Part shown: piece after piece, positions 23,296 to 34,980 of the stretch
Numbering within the stretch: position 1 is the first letter of the stretch
Layout of the letters: every line of letters starts with the position of its first letter
Assembly: GCF_002042885.1 (NCBI RefSeq)
Contig: NZ_MVFY01000004.1
Coordinates: 248,001-312,000, forward strand
Reading direction: 5' to 3'
Source: Citrobacter portucalensis
GTDB lineage: Bacteria; Pseudomonadota; Gammaproteobacteria; Enterobacterales; Enterobacteriaceae
Length of the DNA: 64,000 nt
Made by a program: the position numbers and the translations under genes
The notes under the pieces: model-generated
Told to the model about the DNA's origin: nothing
The model's input: only the letters and a program-made list of their open reading frames with translations
Databases searched by the model: none

Positions 23296-24060
23296 TTAAT
23301 ACATATCCAGCAGCATTTTGATGCTGATACAAATGGAGACAATGACAATCATGGGTCGGATGACTTTCTTACCGCGCGTCAGTACGACTGTCGCACCAAG
23401 ACGTGCGCCAAGGGATTGCCCTGCAAACATCACCAAACCCAGCGACCAGATCATTTTACCGCCGAAAATGAAGAACAAAATCGAGGCGATGTTCGACGCC
23501 AGGTTAATAAAATTCGAGTGGATTTGCGCTTTATCAATACTGTATCCCCACAGCAGAATATAGCTGAGGGTATAAAAGGAACCTGCCCCAGCCCCGAGAA
23601 AGCCATCATAAAAACCAATACATCCCCCACCGATCAACGAGAAGAGAAACAGGGATACCTGCTGCTTTCTTTTCGGTTCGCTAAGGTTTGGCGCAAAAAT
23701 AAAGTAAATGGCGACTGCGATAATCAGGATTGGGAGCAGTTTCTTCAGCAGTTCCGGTTCAATGAACTGGATAAGCGTCGTTCCCAGCGCAGAACCGATA
23801 AAGGCAGATAAAAACACATACTTGTGCTCCTGCACGTTGATATGTCCTCGGCGTAAAAAGTAAATTCCGGAGGTCAGCGAGCTACCCAGAGCCTGAATTT
23901 TATTGGTTGCCAGCGCATTAGCCGGGGGTAAACCAGAAATTAAGAGTGCGCCAATAGAGAGAAATCCACCACCACCCGACACCACGTTAATAAAGCCAGC
24001 CACCAGCGCGACCATAAACATAACCACGAAATAGCTGAAATCCATGAATGAAGTATCCAT
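23296..24060 (-). CDS. TSUP (TauE/SafE, YfcA-like) membrane protein
   Basis: About 254 residues, mostly hydrophobic, with eight or so helices in two repeated halves, typical of the TauE/SafE family of proposed anion or sulfonate/sulfite transporters. The glycine-rich N-terminal repeat AGFINVVSGGGGFLSIGALL and the second-half counterpart GGGCIGFYDGFLGAGAGSF are clear. Three ATGs are possible (24081, 24060, 24045); AAGG placed ten bases before 24060 favours that one. The gene lies between rpsF and yjfY, where E. coli K-12 has none. The transported compound is unknown. Confidence 0.87.
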   Translation of the reverse strand: MDTSFMDFSYFVVMFMVALVAGFINVVSGGGGFLSIGALLISGLPPANALATNKIQALGSSLTSGIYFLRRGHINVQEHKYVFLSAFIGSALGTTLIQFIEPELLKKLLPILIIAVAIYFIFAPNLSEPKRKQQVSLFLFSLIGGGCIGFYDGFLGAGAGSFYTLSYILLWGYSIDKAQIHSNFINLASNIASILFFIFGGKMIWSLGLVMFAGQSLGARLGATVVLTRGKKVIRPMIVIVSICISIKMLLDMY

Positions 24061-24359
24061 AAGTTTTTGCCTTATTATCATAAAGTTATATTAATTATCC
24101 GGCTCACTATAAACGGCGTACTCACCCGATTAAATTGACTATTTGGTAAGAGCTTATGCGCGAAAGGCAGGTATTTTTTCACCGCAGCGGTATACACCAG
24201 CAGACTGTTAATTAAAGAAAAGATGGTTATGCGGTAATTTTTTGAACAACTGCATCAGAAATGGTCGCTATCGACTGCGCTGGTAGCGGTTAAAATTACA
24301 TCAGAAGTTAATCACTCACAGGAGAGAGGCAACCAGAGACCGCAGTCGAGGAGGTACAT

Positions 24360-24635
24360 ATGCGAGCCCGTGTTTTGACCCTTCTGGCTGTGCTTTTGCT
24401 CAGTGCAAATGCAACGGCAGCCATCAAAATTGATAACCATCAGGCCAGGAACATGGATGATGTGCAGAGCTTAGGCGTCATTTACATAAATCATAACTTC
24501 GCCACTGAAAGTGAAGCCACTCAGGCCCTGAATGAAGAGACCGATGCGCAAGGCGCAACCTACTACCACGTGATCCTCACCAGGGAACCCGGTAGTAACG
24601 GAAATATGCACGCCAGTGCAGATATTTATCGTTAA
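24360..24635 (+). CDS. yjfY: YjfY, BhsA/McbA-family (DUF1471) periplasmic protein
   Basis: 91 residues with a cleavable signal peptide (LTLLAVLLLSANATA, cleavage near residue 20). The mature part has the short DUF1471 fold, including SLGVIYINHNFATESEA and GATYYHVILTREPGSNG. Members of this family respond to stress and affect biofilm formation; no specific function is known for YjfY. ATG 24360 lies seven bases behind gaggagg. A strong terminator follows. Two other DUF1471 genes (bsmA, yjfN) are also in the window. Confidence 0.93.
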   Translation: MRARVLTLLAVLLLSANATAAIKIDNHQARNMDDVQSLGVIYINHNFATESEATQALNEETDAQGATYYHVILTREPGSNGNMHASADIYR

Positions 24636-24676
24636 CACCAGAAATAACCAACGAGAACATTGCCACAGTTTGACTT

Positions 24677-24701
24677 GCCCCCTTCACTGGGGGCTTTTTT
24701 T
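24677..24701 (+). terminator. Rho-independent terminator of yjfY
   Basis: A six-base-pair stem, gccccc/gggggc, with a ttcact loop is followed by seven T residues, 42 bases after the yjfY stop. Confidence 0.9.
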
Positions 24702-24766
24702 GCAAAACAATCCCGAAGCCAGACCGATCTCATCCCCATGAAGAGTTGGCTCCGGAACGTTTTTTC

Positions 24767-25453
24767 CTACTTCTGCCCGTAATAGGCATTTGGGCCGTGC
24801 TTACGCATGAAGTGCTTATTCATCAGATAACTGTCGATAGCGCTGAGTGCCGGATTAATGCCACGCGCAATCCATGCCATTTTTGCCACCTCTTCCATCA
24901 CCACCGCGTTATGTACCGCGTCATGAGCGTCTTTGCCCCAGGCAAACGGGCCATGTTGGTACACCACTACGCCTGGCGTATGCAAAGGTTCCACCTCCCC
25001 CAGCGTTTCAACAATCACCCTGCCGGTATTCAGCTCATACTCATCCTGAACTTCCGCTTCAGTTAACGCCCGGGTGCAGGGGATATCACCAAAGAAGTAG
25101 TCCGCATGCGTCGTGCCTAGCGCAGGAATTGCCAGACCTGCCTGCGCCCATGCCGTCGCGTGGGTTGAGTGGGTATGCACCACGCCGCCAAGAGAGGAAT
25201 AGCGACGATACAGCGCCAGATGGGTGGCGGTATCGGAAGAAGGACGATAGCGTCCTTCCACCACGTTGCCGTGCAGATCCACAACCACCATGTCGTCCAC
25301 TGTCATTGTCTGGTAGTCGACGCCGCTGGGCTTAATCACCACCATCCCGCGTTCGCGGTCGATGGCGCTGACATTACCCCAGGTAAACGTCACCAGCCCG
25401 TAGCGCGGCAGATCCATATTAGCCTCAAAAACCTGCTGTTTGAGTTTTTGCAT
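24767..25453 (-). CDS. ulaF: UlaF, L-ribulose-5-phosphate 4-epimerase
   Basis: Last enzyme of anaerobic L-ascorbate breakdown: converts L-ribulose 5-phosphate to D-xylulose 5-phosphate, which enters the pentose phosphate pathway. 228 residues, same as E. coli. It belongs to the class II aldolase/AraD family; zinc-ligand histidines are in [11 protein letters not shown], and the GNVSAIDRE phosphate-binding segment is near residue 26. Its ATG shares a base with the ulaE stop (TAATG), so coupling is likely. It ends the ulaABCDEF operon. Confidence 0.97.
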   Translation of the reverse strand: MQKLKQQVFEANMDLPRYGLVTFTWGNVSAIDRERGMVVIKPSGVDYQTMTVDDMVVVDLHGNVVEGRYRPSSDTATHLALYRRYSSLGGVVHTHSTHATAWAQAGLAIPALGTTHADYFFGDIPCTRALTEAEVQDEYELNTGRVIVETLGEVEPLHTPGVVVYQHGPFAWGKDAHDAVHNAVVMEEVAKMAWIARGINPALSAIDSYLMNKHFMRKHGPNAYYGQK

Positions 25454-26307
25454 TACACCACCTCCACCAGACCGGCGCTGGCCATACGCGCTTTCACCCA
25501 GTCGCGCGCCTTCGCCACTTCACGAGCCGGATCGTCCGACGTTTCACTCCACATCTCAATCAGGTATGGCCCGCAATACCCACTCTGTTTGAGCGTCGCA
25601 AAACAACGTTCGAAATCGACAACCCCTTCACCAAACGGCACATTTTTGAATACGCCGGGTTTGGTATCTTTCACGTGTACGGCAACGATATGGCCCATTC
25701 CCGCCTGCAGCTCCATCTGCACGTCGTTGTCCCACGCCGACAAATTGCCGATATCGGGATACAGCTGGAACCACGGATTGTTGAGATAGTGGGCGTATCC
25801 CAGCGCCTTACTGATCGAATTCATCAGTGGATAATCCATGATTTCCATCGCCAGCGTCACCTGTGCACGGCTCGCCATCTCTACGCTTTCTTTCAGCCCA
25901 TCGCGAAACCGACGACGCGTTTCGTTATTGGCCTGCTGGTAATAAACGTCGTAACCCGCCAGTTGAATAACGCGAATACCGATATCCTGCGCAAACTGAA
26001 TGGCTTTACGCATGATCTCCAGCCCCTGTTCGCGCACCGCATCATCTTCACTGCCAAGCGGGAAACGACGATGAGCGCTCAGGCACATGGACGGTACCCG
26101 TATCCCTGTCTCGGCGATAGCGGCCACCAGCGCCAGTCGCTGCTCGCGGTTCCAGTCAAGACGCGCCAGGCGAGCGTCGGTTTCATCAACCGACATTTCG
26201 ACAAAGTCAAAGCCCAGTTCCTTCGCCAGCTGCAAGCGCTCCAGCCAGCACTCCCCGCCGGGGAGTGCCTTTTCATAAATACCGAGCGGGACCTGTTTCG
26301 ACAACAT
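25453..26307 (-). CDS. ulaE: UlaE, L-xylulose-5-phosphate 3-epimerase
   Basis: 284-residue TIM-barrel epimerase that converts L-xylulose 5-phosphate to L-ribulose 5-phosphate in ascorbate catabolism. Conserved segments [32 protein letters not shown]-like [12 protein letters not shown] and [18 protein letters not shown] carry the metal-binding acidic and histidine residues of the family. The start at ATG 26307 follows aaggagcg. It is nine bases after ulaD and overlaps ulaF by one base. Confidence 0.97.
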   Translation of the reverse strand: MLSKQVPLGIYEKALPGGECWLERLQLAKELGFDFVEMSVDETDARLARLDWNREQRLALVAAIAETGIRVPSMCLSAHRRFPLGSEDDAVREQGLEIMRKAIQFAQDIGIRVIQLAGYDVYYQQANNETRRRFRDGLKESVEMASRAQVTLAMEIMDYPLMNSISKALGYAHYLNNPWFQLYPDIGNLSAWDNDVQMELQAGMGHIVAVHVKDTKPGVFKNVPFGEGVVDFERCFATLKQSGYCGPYLIEMWSETSDDPAREVAKARDWVKARMASAGLVEVV

Positions 26308-26316
26308 AGTCGCTCC

Positions 26317-26967
26317 TTATCCCCACAGCTGGGCGATAGAACGTTTGAACTGACGGGCCGCTTCCACCGGAGAGGCGGCATCGCGAATGCTGCGACCGGC
26401 AATAAATACGTGAATCGGAATTCCCTGGAACAGCGGCAGATCTTCCAGCGCCAGACCGCCGGTGACGGTGACTTTAAAGCCCATCTCGGACAGGCGTTTG
26501 ATCGCGCTGATATCCGCCTCTCCCCACGCCACACCTGCTGCCTGCGCATCACGGCTGCGGTGATACACAACTTGCCCAATGCCCGCGTCACGCCACTCTT
26601 GCGCCTGCTCCCAGGTCCAGTAACCCGTCAGTTCAATCTGTACATCACCGTTAAATTCTTTCGCCACCTCCAGTGCCCCCTTGGTGGTGTTGATATCCGC
26701 ACAGCAGATGACGGTGACCCAGTCAGCGTTGGCTTCGAAACACATGCGGGAGAGGATTTTTCCCGCATCGGCAATTTTGGCGTCCGCCAGCACAATTTTA
26801 TGCGGGTAAAGCGCCTTCAGATCGCGAACGGCGCGCACGCCCTCTGCCACGCAAAGAATGGTGCCCACCTCAATGATATCGACCTCTTCGGCAATCAGAC
26901 GCGTCGTTTCATACGCGGAAGACATTGATTGGTTATCCAGCGCAACCTGCAACATAGGTAATGACAT
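26317..26967 (-). CDS. ulaD: UlaD, 3-keto-L-gulonate-6-phosphate decarboxylase
   Basis: 216-residue member of the orotidine 5'-phosphate decarboxylase suprafamily. It decarboxylates 3-keto-L-gulonate 6-phosphate to L-xylulose 5-phosphate with magnesium. Active-site motifs [11 protein letters not shown] and [13 protein letters not shown] (catalytic Asp-Lys-Asp region), and the phosphate-binding [10 protein letters not shown] and [10 protein letters not shown], are visible. Twelve bases after ulaC in the ula operon. Confidence 0.97.
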   Translation of the reverse strand: MSLPMLQVALDNQSMSSAYETTRLIAEEVDIIEVGTILCVAEGVRAVRDLKALYPHKIVLADAKIADAGKILSRMCFEANADWVTVICCADINTTKGALEVAKEFNGDVQIELTGYWTWEQAQEWRDAGIGQVVYHRSRDAQAAGVAWGEADISAIKRLSEMGFKVTVTGGLALEDLPLFQGIPIHVFIAGRSIRDAASPVEAARQFKRSIAQLWG

Positions 26968-26979
26968 TTTGGTATCCTT

Positions 26980-27447
26980 TTAAACAGCCGCCGCAGTGGC
27001 GTTATCAATTAAATCCAACACTTCCTGCGCGGTGCGGCAGGCGCGTAAACGGTCAAAATTGGCTTCGTCATCAAAGAGATTCACGATCTGCATGATGCCC
27101 ACTTCCTGATGCGTGTTGGCGTCAACTGCCGCCATCGTTATCAGAATATCGACCGGGTCGTTATCTTCGTGGTTAAACACCAGCGGCGTTTTCAGCGTCA
27201 CCAGCGCAAAACCGGTTTTCTTGACCCCTTCCTCCGGACGGCCGTGCGGCATCGCCAGGCCTGGCGCAATCACAAAGTACGGGCCAAACTGCTCAACGCC
27301 ATCAAGGATGGCCTGGTAGTAGCGTGGTTCAACCACATCAGCCTTAACCAGCAGATCCACGCCAAGCTTTACCGCTTCCTGCCAGGTACTGGCCTCGGCT
27401 TGCAAAAGGATGGAATTATTGTCTGCCAGCGAGTCACGTAATTTCAT
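26980..27447 (-). CDS. ulaC: UlaC, ascorbate-specific PTS enzyme IIA
   Basis: 155-residue soluble IIA protein of the mannitol/fructose type. It accepts phosphate from HPr on His68 (in [11 protein letters not shown]) and passes it to UlaB. One residue longer than E. coli UlaC. It follows ulaB by 11 bases. ATG 27447 is preceded by GGGGGCGGC. Confidence 0.96.
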   Translation of the reverse strand: MKLRDSLADNNSILLQAEASTWQEAVKLGVDLLVKADVVEPRYYQAILDGVEQFGPYFVIAPGLAMPHGRPEEGVKKTGFALVTLKTPLVFNHEDNDPVDILITMAAVDANTHQEVGIMQIVNLFDDEANFDRLRACRTAQEVLDLIDNATAAAV

Positions 27448-27458
27448 ATGCCGCCCCC

Positions 27459-27764
27459 TTACTTCACGTCCTGTGGGAAATGCGCTTTGATCACTTCCAG
27501 CAGTTTTGGTCCAAAATCGGCAGGAGACAGCATGTTGCGTACGCCAACGACATATTTATTGCCAGAAACGGTAATCTCACCGGCGATATGCGTAGAGGCG
27601 ATGATGATATCCGCGCCGCTCAGTTCACTTTTGTATTCACCCACGGCGCAGCTGTTTACCGTATGGTCAATATTTGACTGGGTTAAAAACTGGTCCACCT
27701 TCATTTTCATGATCATGGAACTGCCCTGCCCATTGCCACATACAGCCAGAATACGTACGGTCAT
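27459..27764 (-). CDS. ulaB: UlaB, ascorbate-specific PTS enzyme IIB
   Basis: 101-residue IIB protein of the PTS lactose/cellobiose-like fold. The phospho-accepting Cys9 lies in the loop [15 protein letters not shown]. It transfers phosphate from UlaC to ascorbate during transport through UlaA. Fifteen bases after ulaA; ATG 27764 follows AAGGAG. Confidence 0.96.
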   Translation of the reverse strand: MTVRILAVCGNGQGSSMIMKMKVDQFLTQSNIDHTVNSCAVGEYKSELSGADIIIASTHIAGEITVSGNKYVVGVRNMLSPADFGPKLLEVIKAHFPQDVK

Positions 27765-27779
27765 AATCGGAACTCCTTA

Positions 27780-29544
<1,765 letters not shown>

Positions 29545-30609
29545 ATGAGTAAAGTAAAAAGCATCACGCGTGAATCATGGATTCTGAGCACATTCCCGGA
29601 GTGGGGAAGCTGGCTCAATGAAGAGATCGAGCAGGAACAGGTCGCACCTGGCACTTTCGCTATGTGGTGGCTTGGCTGTACCGGAATTTGGCTAAAGTCT
29701 GAAGGCGGGACTAACGTCTGCGTCGATTTCTGGTGCGGTACGGGTAAACAGAGTCACGGTAACCCGCTGATGAAAACCGGTCACCAGATGCAACGCATGG
29801 CGGGCGTGAAGAAACTGCAGCCAAACCTGCGTACCACGCCGTTTGTTCTTGATCCGTTTGCCATTCGTCAGATCGATGCGGTGCTGGCCACGCACGATCA
29901 TAACGATCACATTGACGTAAATGTTGCGGCAGCCGTCATGCAGAACTGTGCCGACGACGTGCCGTTTATTGGACCGCAGACTTGTGTGGATCTGTGGATC
30001 GGTTGGGGTGTACCAAAAGAGCGCTGCATCGTGGTAAAACCTGGCGATGTGGTGAAAGTGAAAGATATTGAAATTCACGCGCTTGATGCGTTTGATCGTA
30101 CGGCATTGATCACGCTTCCTGCCGATCAAAAAGCGGCAGGTGTGCTGCCGGATGGTATGGATGCCCGCGCCGTAAACTATCTGTTCAAAACGCCGGGCGG
30201 TACGCTTTATCACAGCGGTGATTCACACTACTCCAACTACTATGCAAAGCATGGCAATGAGCACCAGATCGACGTCGCGCTCGGATCCTACGGCGAGAAC
30301 CCACGGGGTATTACGGACAAAATGACCAGTTCCGACATGCTGCGTATGGCGGAGGCCCTGAATACAAAAGTGGTGATCCCTTTCCATCACGATATCTGGT
30401 CAAACTTCCAGGCCGATCCTCAGGAGATCCGCGTACTGTGGGAGATGAAAAAGGATCGGCTGAAGTATGGCTTTAAGCCTTTTATCTGGCAGGTGGGTGG
30501 CAAGTTCACCTGGCCGCTGGACAAAGATAACTTTGAATATCACTATCCGCGCGGCTTTGACGACTGCTTCACGATTGAACCGGATTTACCATTTAAATCG
30601 TTCTTGTGA
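29545..30609 (+). CDS. ulaG: UlaG, L-ascorbate-6-phosphate lactonase
   Basis: 354-residue cytoplasmic metallo-beta-lactamase-fold lactonase. It opens L-ascorbate 6-phosphate to 3-keto-L-gulonate 6-phosphate, the substrate of UlaD. The metal site THDHNDHID is at about residues 116-124, and [12 protein letters not shown] and [10 protein letters not shown] provide further ligands. An upstream in-frame ATG at 29530 exists, but ATG 29545 matches E. coli and has AAGG nine bases before it. It is divergent from ulaABCDEF and followed by a terminator and ulaR. Confidence 0.97.
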   Translation: MSKVKSITRESWILSTFPEWGSWLNEEIEQEQVAPGTFAMWWLGCTGIWLKSEGGTNVCVDFWCGTGKQSHGNPLMKTGHQMQRMAGVKKLQPNLRTTPFVLDPFAIRQIDAVLATHDHNDHIDVNVAAAVMQNCADDVPFIGPQTCVDLWIGWGVPKERCIVVKPGDVVKVKDIEIHALDAFDRTALITLPADQKAAGVLPDGMDARAVNYLFKTPGGTLYHSGDSHYSNYYAKHGNEHQIDVALGSYGENPRGITDKMTSSDMLRMAEALNTKVVIPFHHDIWSNFQADPQEIRVLWEMKKDRLKYGFKPFIWQVGGKFTWPLDKDNFEYHYPRGFDDCFTIEPDLPFKSFL

Positions 30610-30617
30610 TCCACACA

Positions 30618-30644
30618 AAATGCCGGGCCATCCCGGCATTTTTT
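30618..30644 (+). terminator. Rho-independent terminator of ulaG
   Basis: An eight-base-pair stem, atgccggg/cccggcat, with a short ccat loop and five or six T residues, ten bases after the ulaG stop. Confidence 0.88.
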
Positions 30645-30715
30645 CCCATTTACTTTAGTATTTCCAGGCTATTTCAAATATCATCTTTTCAAATCAATTT
30701 GTATCGGAATAGCTC

Positions 30716-31471
30716 ATGACTGAAGCACAAAGACATCAAATATTGCTGGATATGCTGGCGCAGTTGGGCTTTGTTACCGTTGAGAACGTGATTGAGCGTC
30801 TGGGGATTTCACCCGCCACAGCACGCCGGGATATCAACAAACTCGATGAAAGCGGCAAACTCAAGAAAGTCCGCAATGGCGCAGAAGCTATTACCCAGCA
30901 GCGACCGCGCTGGACGCCAATGAATCTGCACCAGGCACAGAACCACGATGAAAAAGTTCGCATTGCCAAGGCGGCATCCCAGCTTGTGAATGCGGGTGAA
31001 AGCGTGGTGATCAACTGCGGATCGACAGCCTTTCTGCTGGGTCGCGAAATGTGCGGCAAGCCGGTGCAGATCATCACTAATTATCTGCCGCTGGCGAACT
31101 ATCTGATCGACCAGGAGCATGACAGCGTGATCATCATGGGAGGGCAATATAACAAAAGCCAATCCATCACGCTTAGCCCGCAAGGCAGTGAAAATAGCCT
31201 GTATGCCGGGCACTGGATGTTCACCAGTGGCAAAGGGTTGACCGCGGACGGACTGTATAAAACCGATATGCTGACCGCGATGGCCGAGCAGAAGATGCTT
31301 AACGTGGTGGGCAAACTGGTGGTACTGGTCGATAGCAGTAAAGTCGGTGAACGTGCGGGAATGCTGTTCAGTCGCGCCGACCAAATCGACATGCTGATTA
31401 CTGGCAAAAATGCAAACCCTGAGATTCTGCAACAGCTTGAAGCCCAGGGCGTGAGCATTATGCGCGTTTAA
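30716..31471 (+). CDS. ulaR: UlaR, DeoR-family repressor of the ascorbate regulon
   Basis: 251-residue repressor, same length as E. coli. The N-terminal DeoR helix-turn-helix (about 5-57, [25 protein letters not shown]) is followed by a sugar-phosphate sensing domain ([29 protein letters not shown]). The E. coli protein represses ulaG and ulaABCDEF, and ascorbate 6-phosphate relieves this. It overlaps the 3' end of yjfP by four bases tail to tail. Confidence 0.97.
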   Translation: MTEAQRHQILLDMLAQLGFVTVENVIERLGISPATARRDINKLDESGKLKKVRNGAEAITQQRPRWTPMNLHQAQNHDEKVRIAKAASQLVNAGESVVINCGSTAFLLGREMCGKPVQIITNYLPLANYLIDQEHDSVIIMGGQYNKSQSITLSPQGSENSLYAGHWMFTSGKGLTADGLYKTDMLTAMAEQKMLNVVGKLVVLVDSSKVGERAGMLFSRADQIDMLITGKNANPEILQQLEAQGVSIMRV

Positions 31472-32217
31472 AGGTGCTGGCGGAAAAACGTCACTGTTGC
31501 GGCCAACGCTTCTGGCGTGATGCGATGTCGTACGCCCGCTTCCCACAGGCAGGTCAGATTGTTGTCCAAACCTGCCTGAATCAGCGCTTGCTGTAAGCGG
31601 AAGGTTTCAACAGCGGGTACAACATCATCATCCTGTCCATGCCACAGCAGCAACGGCCTGTCAGCGAGGCGTGGTAACTGATGCGTAACATCCCATTCGG
31701 CAAGCGGGGCGATAACGGCATCAAATTCCGCCTGCTGCTCTGGGGTCTGAACCAGTAAAGGGGGAAAAAGCGTCTGCGCAAGCCGGGTAAAATAGCCTGA
31801 ACCCATCAGGCTGGCTACACATTTAACCTCAGGATGGCGCGCCATTATGCCCAATGCTGTCATTCCCCCCATTGACGCCCCACCGACGGCAAGCCGCTCA
31901 TCTGAAAGCCAATTTTCCGCCACCAGCGCCGCACGTAACGTCGCAAACTCCTGCATATTTTGCTGCAAAATATGCCAGAAGCGGAACATTCGCCCCTGAG
32001 CATCACCTTTGAAGCGGGCACCGTGGTCAGGCGCATCTGGCATGACGACGCGGAACCCGGCCTGAGCCAGCGCAACGGCAAAATAGCTGTAAACCAGACT
32101 TGAAGATGTAAACCCGTGATAGAAGATAATACAAGGGAGTGAACATTCGCGTTTGCCAGCCGGAACGGCGTGCAGGACAGGGATACCAGCTAGCCGTCGT
32201 GTTTCAATTTCGATCAT
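31468..32217 (-). CDS. yjfP: YjfP, alpha/beta-hydrolase carboxylesterase
   Basis: 249-residue cytoplasmic serine hydrolase, the E. coli YjfP length. Nucleophile elbow GGASMGG with Ser115, oxyanion HGFTSS near residue 35, a catalytic Asp in [10 protein letters not shown] and a His in [11 protein letters not shown] complete the triad. The E. coli protein has esterase activity on short-chain esters; the physiological substrate is unknown. The frame extends to 32253, but ATG 32217 follows GAGGCG and matches the E. coli start MIEIE. Confidence 0.93.
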   Translation of the reverse strand: MIEIETRRLAGIPVLHAVPAGKRECSLPCIIFYHGFTSSSLVYSYFAVALAQAGFRVVMPDAPDHGARFKGDAQGRMFRFWHILQQNMQEFATLRAALVAENWLSDERLAVGGASMGGMTALGIMARHPEVKCVASLMGSGYFTRLAQTLFPPLLVQTPEQQAEFDAVIAPLAEWDVTHQLPRLADRPLLLWHGQDDDVVPAVETFRLQQALIQAGLDNNLTCLWEAGVRHRITPEALAATVTFFRQHL

Positions 32218-32398
32218 TTGTCGCCTCTTTCTTTCTGGTATGCCATGCAGCAATACTTAACGCAAGCGAATGTGTTCGGCAATGATTCATAATGTTGAGA
32301 ACTGGGTTACGCTTTCGCAACATTTTCATTCGAAAATCGCGTGAGAGATAACAATTCGGGAACATTCCCCTAAAGGGAAATTAATAAGGCACTACACT

Positions 32399-32728
32399 AT
32401 GGCTATCAGGAAACGAGATAGAGTTATGCGTCGGTTTGCCTCTGTGTTGTTGGTTATGTTTTTAAGCGCCTGTAGCGTGCTACAGGGAACGCCGCAACCC
32501 GCACCGCCCGTTGCCGACCACCCGCAGGAGATCCGCCGTGACCAGAGTAATGGGTTACAGCGATTAGGGACGGTTAGCGCACTGGTAAGAGGCTCTCCGG
32601 ATGATGCGCTGGCAGAGATCCGTGCCAAAGCCGCCGCGGCTAAAGCTGATTACTACGTGGTTTTATTAGTGGATGAAACCATCGTGACAGGCCAATGGTA
32701 TTCACAGGCTATTTTGTATCGTAAATAA
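32399..32728 (+). CDS. bsmA: BsmA (YjfO), biofilm- and stress-linked lipoprotein of the DUF1471 family
   Basis: 109-residue lipoprotein with a basic start and lipobox LSAC (Cys25), then a DUF1471 domain ending VDETIVTGQWYSQAILYRK. E. coli BsmA affects biofilm formation and resistance to acid and peroxide. ATG 32399 has AAGG nine bases upstream. An internal ATG at 32426 would give a shorter 15-residue signal sequence and remains possible. It is followed by yjfN, a second member of the family. Confidence 0.9.
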   Translation: MAIRKRDRVMRRFASVLLVMFLSACSVLQGTPQPAPPVADHPQEIRRDQSNGLQRLGTVSALVRGSPDDALAEIRAKAAAAKADYYVVLLVDETIVTGQWYSQAILYRK

Positions 32729-32875
32729 CATTGGGTTGAAATTTAGTCAGCTTTACATTGCTTTGCGCCCCTATGCGTTTACCTGTGCACAATAAACCAA
32801 CAGCAGGAAGCTTGAGGTTTATTATCGCGATGGAATGCCCTGCCGTGTGTAGGGGTACGAATAATGGAGCTGACG

Positions 32876-33151
32876 ATGAAACAATCACTTGCCTTATCCT
32901 CACTGCTGCTTTCTGCCGGACTGGTAGGTACTACGGCGCAGTCTGCCGAATTCGCCAGTGCTGACTGTGTTACTGGCCTGAACGAAATTGGCCAGATATC
33001 TGTCAGTAACATTGCAGGAAATCCGCAGGATGTAGAACGTGTTGTCGCGTTAAAAGCGGATGAACAAGGTGCCTCATGGTATCGGATCATTCAAATGTAC
33101 GAAGATCAGCAGCCCGACAACTGGCGCGTACAGGCCATACTCTATGCTTAA
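32876..33151 (+). CDS. yjfN: YjfN, DUF1471 periplasmic protein, DegP-linked
   Basis: 91 residues with signal peptide MKQSLALSSLLLSAGLVGTTAQS and a short DUF1471 domain (FASADCVTGLNEIGQISVSN; ending RVQAILYA). Start ATG 32876 lies six bases after ggag; an upstream in-frame ATG at 32864 is less likely. E. coli YjfN has been reported to activate the periplasmic protease DegP under envelope stress; I recall this but cannot check it here. A BIME follows. Confidence 0.9.
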   Translation: MKQSLALSSLLLSAGLVGTTAQSAEFASADCVTGLNEIGQISVSNIAGNPQDVERVVALKADEQGASWYRIIQMYEDQQPDNWRVQAILYA

Positions 33152-33156
33152 CACAT

Positions 33157-33233
33157 TGCCGGATGGCGTAAACTTATCTGAGCTACAGTGAACTGTAGAC
33201 ATGATAAGACGCGAAAGCGTCGCCATCAGGCAT
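33157..33233. repeat. BIME between yjfN and aidB
   Basis: Two opposed REP units: gccggatggcgtaaacttatctgagctaca and tgtagacatgataagacgcgaaagcgtcgccatcaggca. It occupies the gap between the convergent stops of yjfN and aidB. Confidence 0.88.
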
Positions 33234-33237
33234 ATTA

Positions 33238-34860
33238 TTACCGTAATCCCCCCGTTGCCCGCAGAAGCAAATCATTCAGCACCTGCTCAGACAATCGTAG
33301 TCCCCCCCGCGTATCAAGCATCATTTGGCACCAGGCCTGCGCCACTGGTGGAGAGGCATAGCGCAACATCTGCGCTCCGCAACCAAGCTGGAAAAGCTGC
33401 TGCGTAATCTCCCGCCCCAATGCCTCGCTGGGTTTACGTAAACGCTGCTGGAGCTGACGCACCATTCGATCGTAATGTCGGTCTTGCCCTTTGACTTCCG
33501 CAAAGGCTTCACTGAGCATCTCGTATATGCCGGGTTGTTTGGTCAGTACCCGCAACACATCAAGGCACATAATGTTGCCAGAGCCTTCCCAGATACTGTT
33601 TACCGGCATTTCACGATACAAACGCGGCAGCTCGCTCTCCTCGCAATAGCCAATCCCACCCAGCACTTCCATCGCCTCTGCCACAAATGGCATACCGCTT
33701 TTGCAAACGGAGAATTTCGCCGCTGGTGTGAACAATCTGGCCCACAGCGCTTCTTTAGCATCAGCACGGCGGTCCCAGGCCCGCGCCAGTCGAAACAGTA
33801 ACGCCGTTTGACCTTCCAGTTGGAGCGCCATCCGACCTAACACTTGACGCATCATCGGCTGTTCAATCAATGGCTTGCCAAAGACCTGCCGCTGGTGCGC
33901 ATGGTAAATCGCGACGGAAAAAGCACGCCGCATCATACCGTGACTACCGAGCGCACAGTCAAAACGCGTCATCCCCCCCATTTTCAGGATATGGCGTATA
34001 CCTTCCCCTTCGTCACCCAATAGCCAGCCAATCGCATCGTGGAATTCAACCTCGCAGCTGGCGTTGGAGCGGTTGCCTAACTTATCTTTCAATCTCTCAA
34101 GACGGATAGCATTACGCTGCCCGTCAGGTAAAAATCGCGGCACAAAAAAGCAGGATAATCCCCCCTTAGCCTGGGCCAGCACTAAATGGGCATCGCTTTG
34201 CGGCACGGAGAAAAACCACTTATGTCCCACCAGCCGATACGAGCCGTCAGCAAGACGTTCTGCCTGAGTGGTATTGCTCAGCACATCTGAACCACCCTGC
34301 TTCTCGGTCATGCCCATGCCAATAAGCAGCCCACGCTTTTGCCCACCTGGCAGTAAATGCGAGTCATAACGGTCGCTTAGCAGCGGCGTAAGCCAGTCGT
34401 GAAAGGGGGCGGGTAACATTTGAAGTAACAGCGGCGTGGCGGCAAAAGTCATGGTCACCGGACACAACGTACCTGCTTCAACCTGCGCATGCAGCATGTA
34501 ACGCGCCGCCCGGGCAACAAATGTTCCCTGCCTCGCATCTTCTTCCCAGGCCAGATTATGTACGCGGTTGGCGCACAATCCCTGCATCAGCAAATGCCAG
34601 GCAGGATGAAAACGCACATCATCCAGCCGCTGCCCCTGCGGGTCGTAGCGCAACAGTTCAGGTGGAAAAGCATTGGCCAGACGCCCCAGTTCGAGCGACT
34701 CGGCAGTCCCTAGCTGCTGACCAATACTGGCAAGAAGATCGCTGTCCCAGCCAGCGCCTTCGCGGATAACCGCTTCGCACAGCGCGCCATCGGACAAATA
34801 TAAGTTACTGTTATTGAGCGGTACAGGTTGGTTAAAAACGGTATGCGTTTGCCAGTGCAT
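33238..34860 (-). CDS. aidB: AidB, acyl-CoA-dehydrogenase-like flavoprotein of the adaptive response
   Basis: 540-residue flavoprotein related to acyl-CoA dehydrogenases. It is induced by Ada during alkylation stress in E. coli, binds DNA and protects it; its enzymatic role is unsettled. Visible are the FAD-binding GMGMTEKQGGSDVLSNTT and WFFSVPQSDA, the arginine-rich segment RLERLKDKLGNRSNASCEVEF, and EVLGGIGYCEESELPRLYRE near the end. The upstream ATG at 34878 is in frame, but ATG 34860 follows ggagggag and gives the E. coli start MHWQTHTVF. It is 73 bases beyond the rlmB terminator. Confidence 0.96.
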   Translation of the reverse strand: MHWQTHTVFNQPVPLNNSNLYLSDGALCEAVIREGAGWDSDLLASIGQQLGTAESLELGRLANAFPPELLRYDPQGQRLDDVRFHPAWHLLMQGLCANRVHNLAWEEDARQGTFVARAARYMLHAQVEAGTLCPVTMTFAATPLLLQMLPAPFHDWLTPLLSDRYDSHLLPGGQKRGLLIGMGMTEKQGGSDVLSNTTQAERLADGSYRLVGHKWFFSVPQSDAHLVLAQAKGGLSCFFVPRFLPDGQRNAIRLERLKDKLGNRSNASCEVEFHDAIGWLLGDEGEGIRHILKMGGMTRFDCALGSHGMMRRAFSVAIYHAHQRQVFGKPLIEQPMMRQVLGRMALQLEGQTALLFRLARAWDRRADAKEALWARLFTPAAKFSVCKSGMPFVAEAMEVLGGIGYCEESELPRLYREMPVNSIWEGSGNIMCLDVLRVLTKQPGIYEMLSEAFAEVKGQDRHYDRMVRQLQQRLRKPSEALGREITQQLFQLGCGAQMLRYASPPVAQAWCQMMLDTRGGLRLSEQVLNDLLLRATGGLR

Positions 34861-34933
34861 TGTGTCTCCCTCCGTCAATGGCCGTCGCTTTAAGTATGGT
34901 CAGCCAGACAATAGAGTGCCTGGGATTCAGGTC

Positions 34934-34961
34934 ACAAAAAAGCCATCCCGAGGGATGGCTT
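34934..34961 (-). terminator. Terminator of the nsrR-rnr-rlmB operon
   Basis: A nine-base-pair stem (agccatccc/gggatggct) with a two-base loop is followed on the minus strand by TTTTTT, 20 bases after the rlmB stop. Confidence 0.88.
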
Positions 34962-34980
34962 AAGAGACATAGAGAATGAA

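Noticed and set aside
25675-26928. A 417-codon open frame on the plus strand across ulaE and ulaD
   Set aside because: It is antisense to two clear ula genes, its product is rich in His, Gln and Arg as expected from a shadow frame, and it lacks a ribosome site and recognizable domains.
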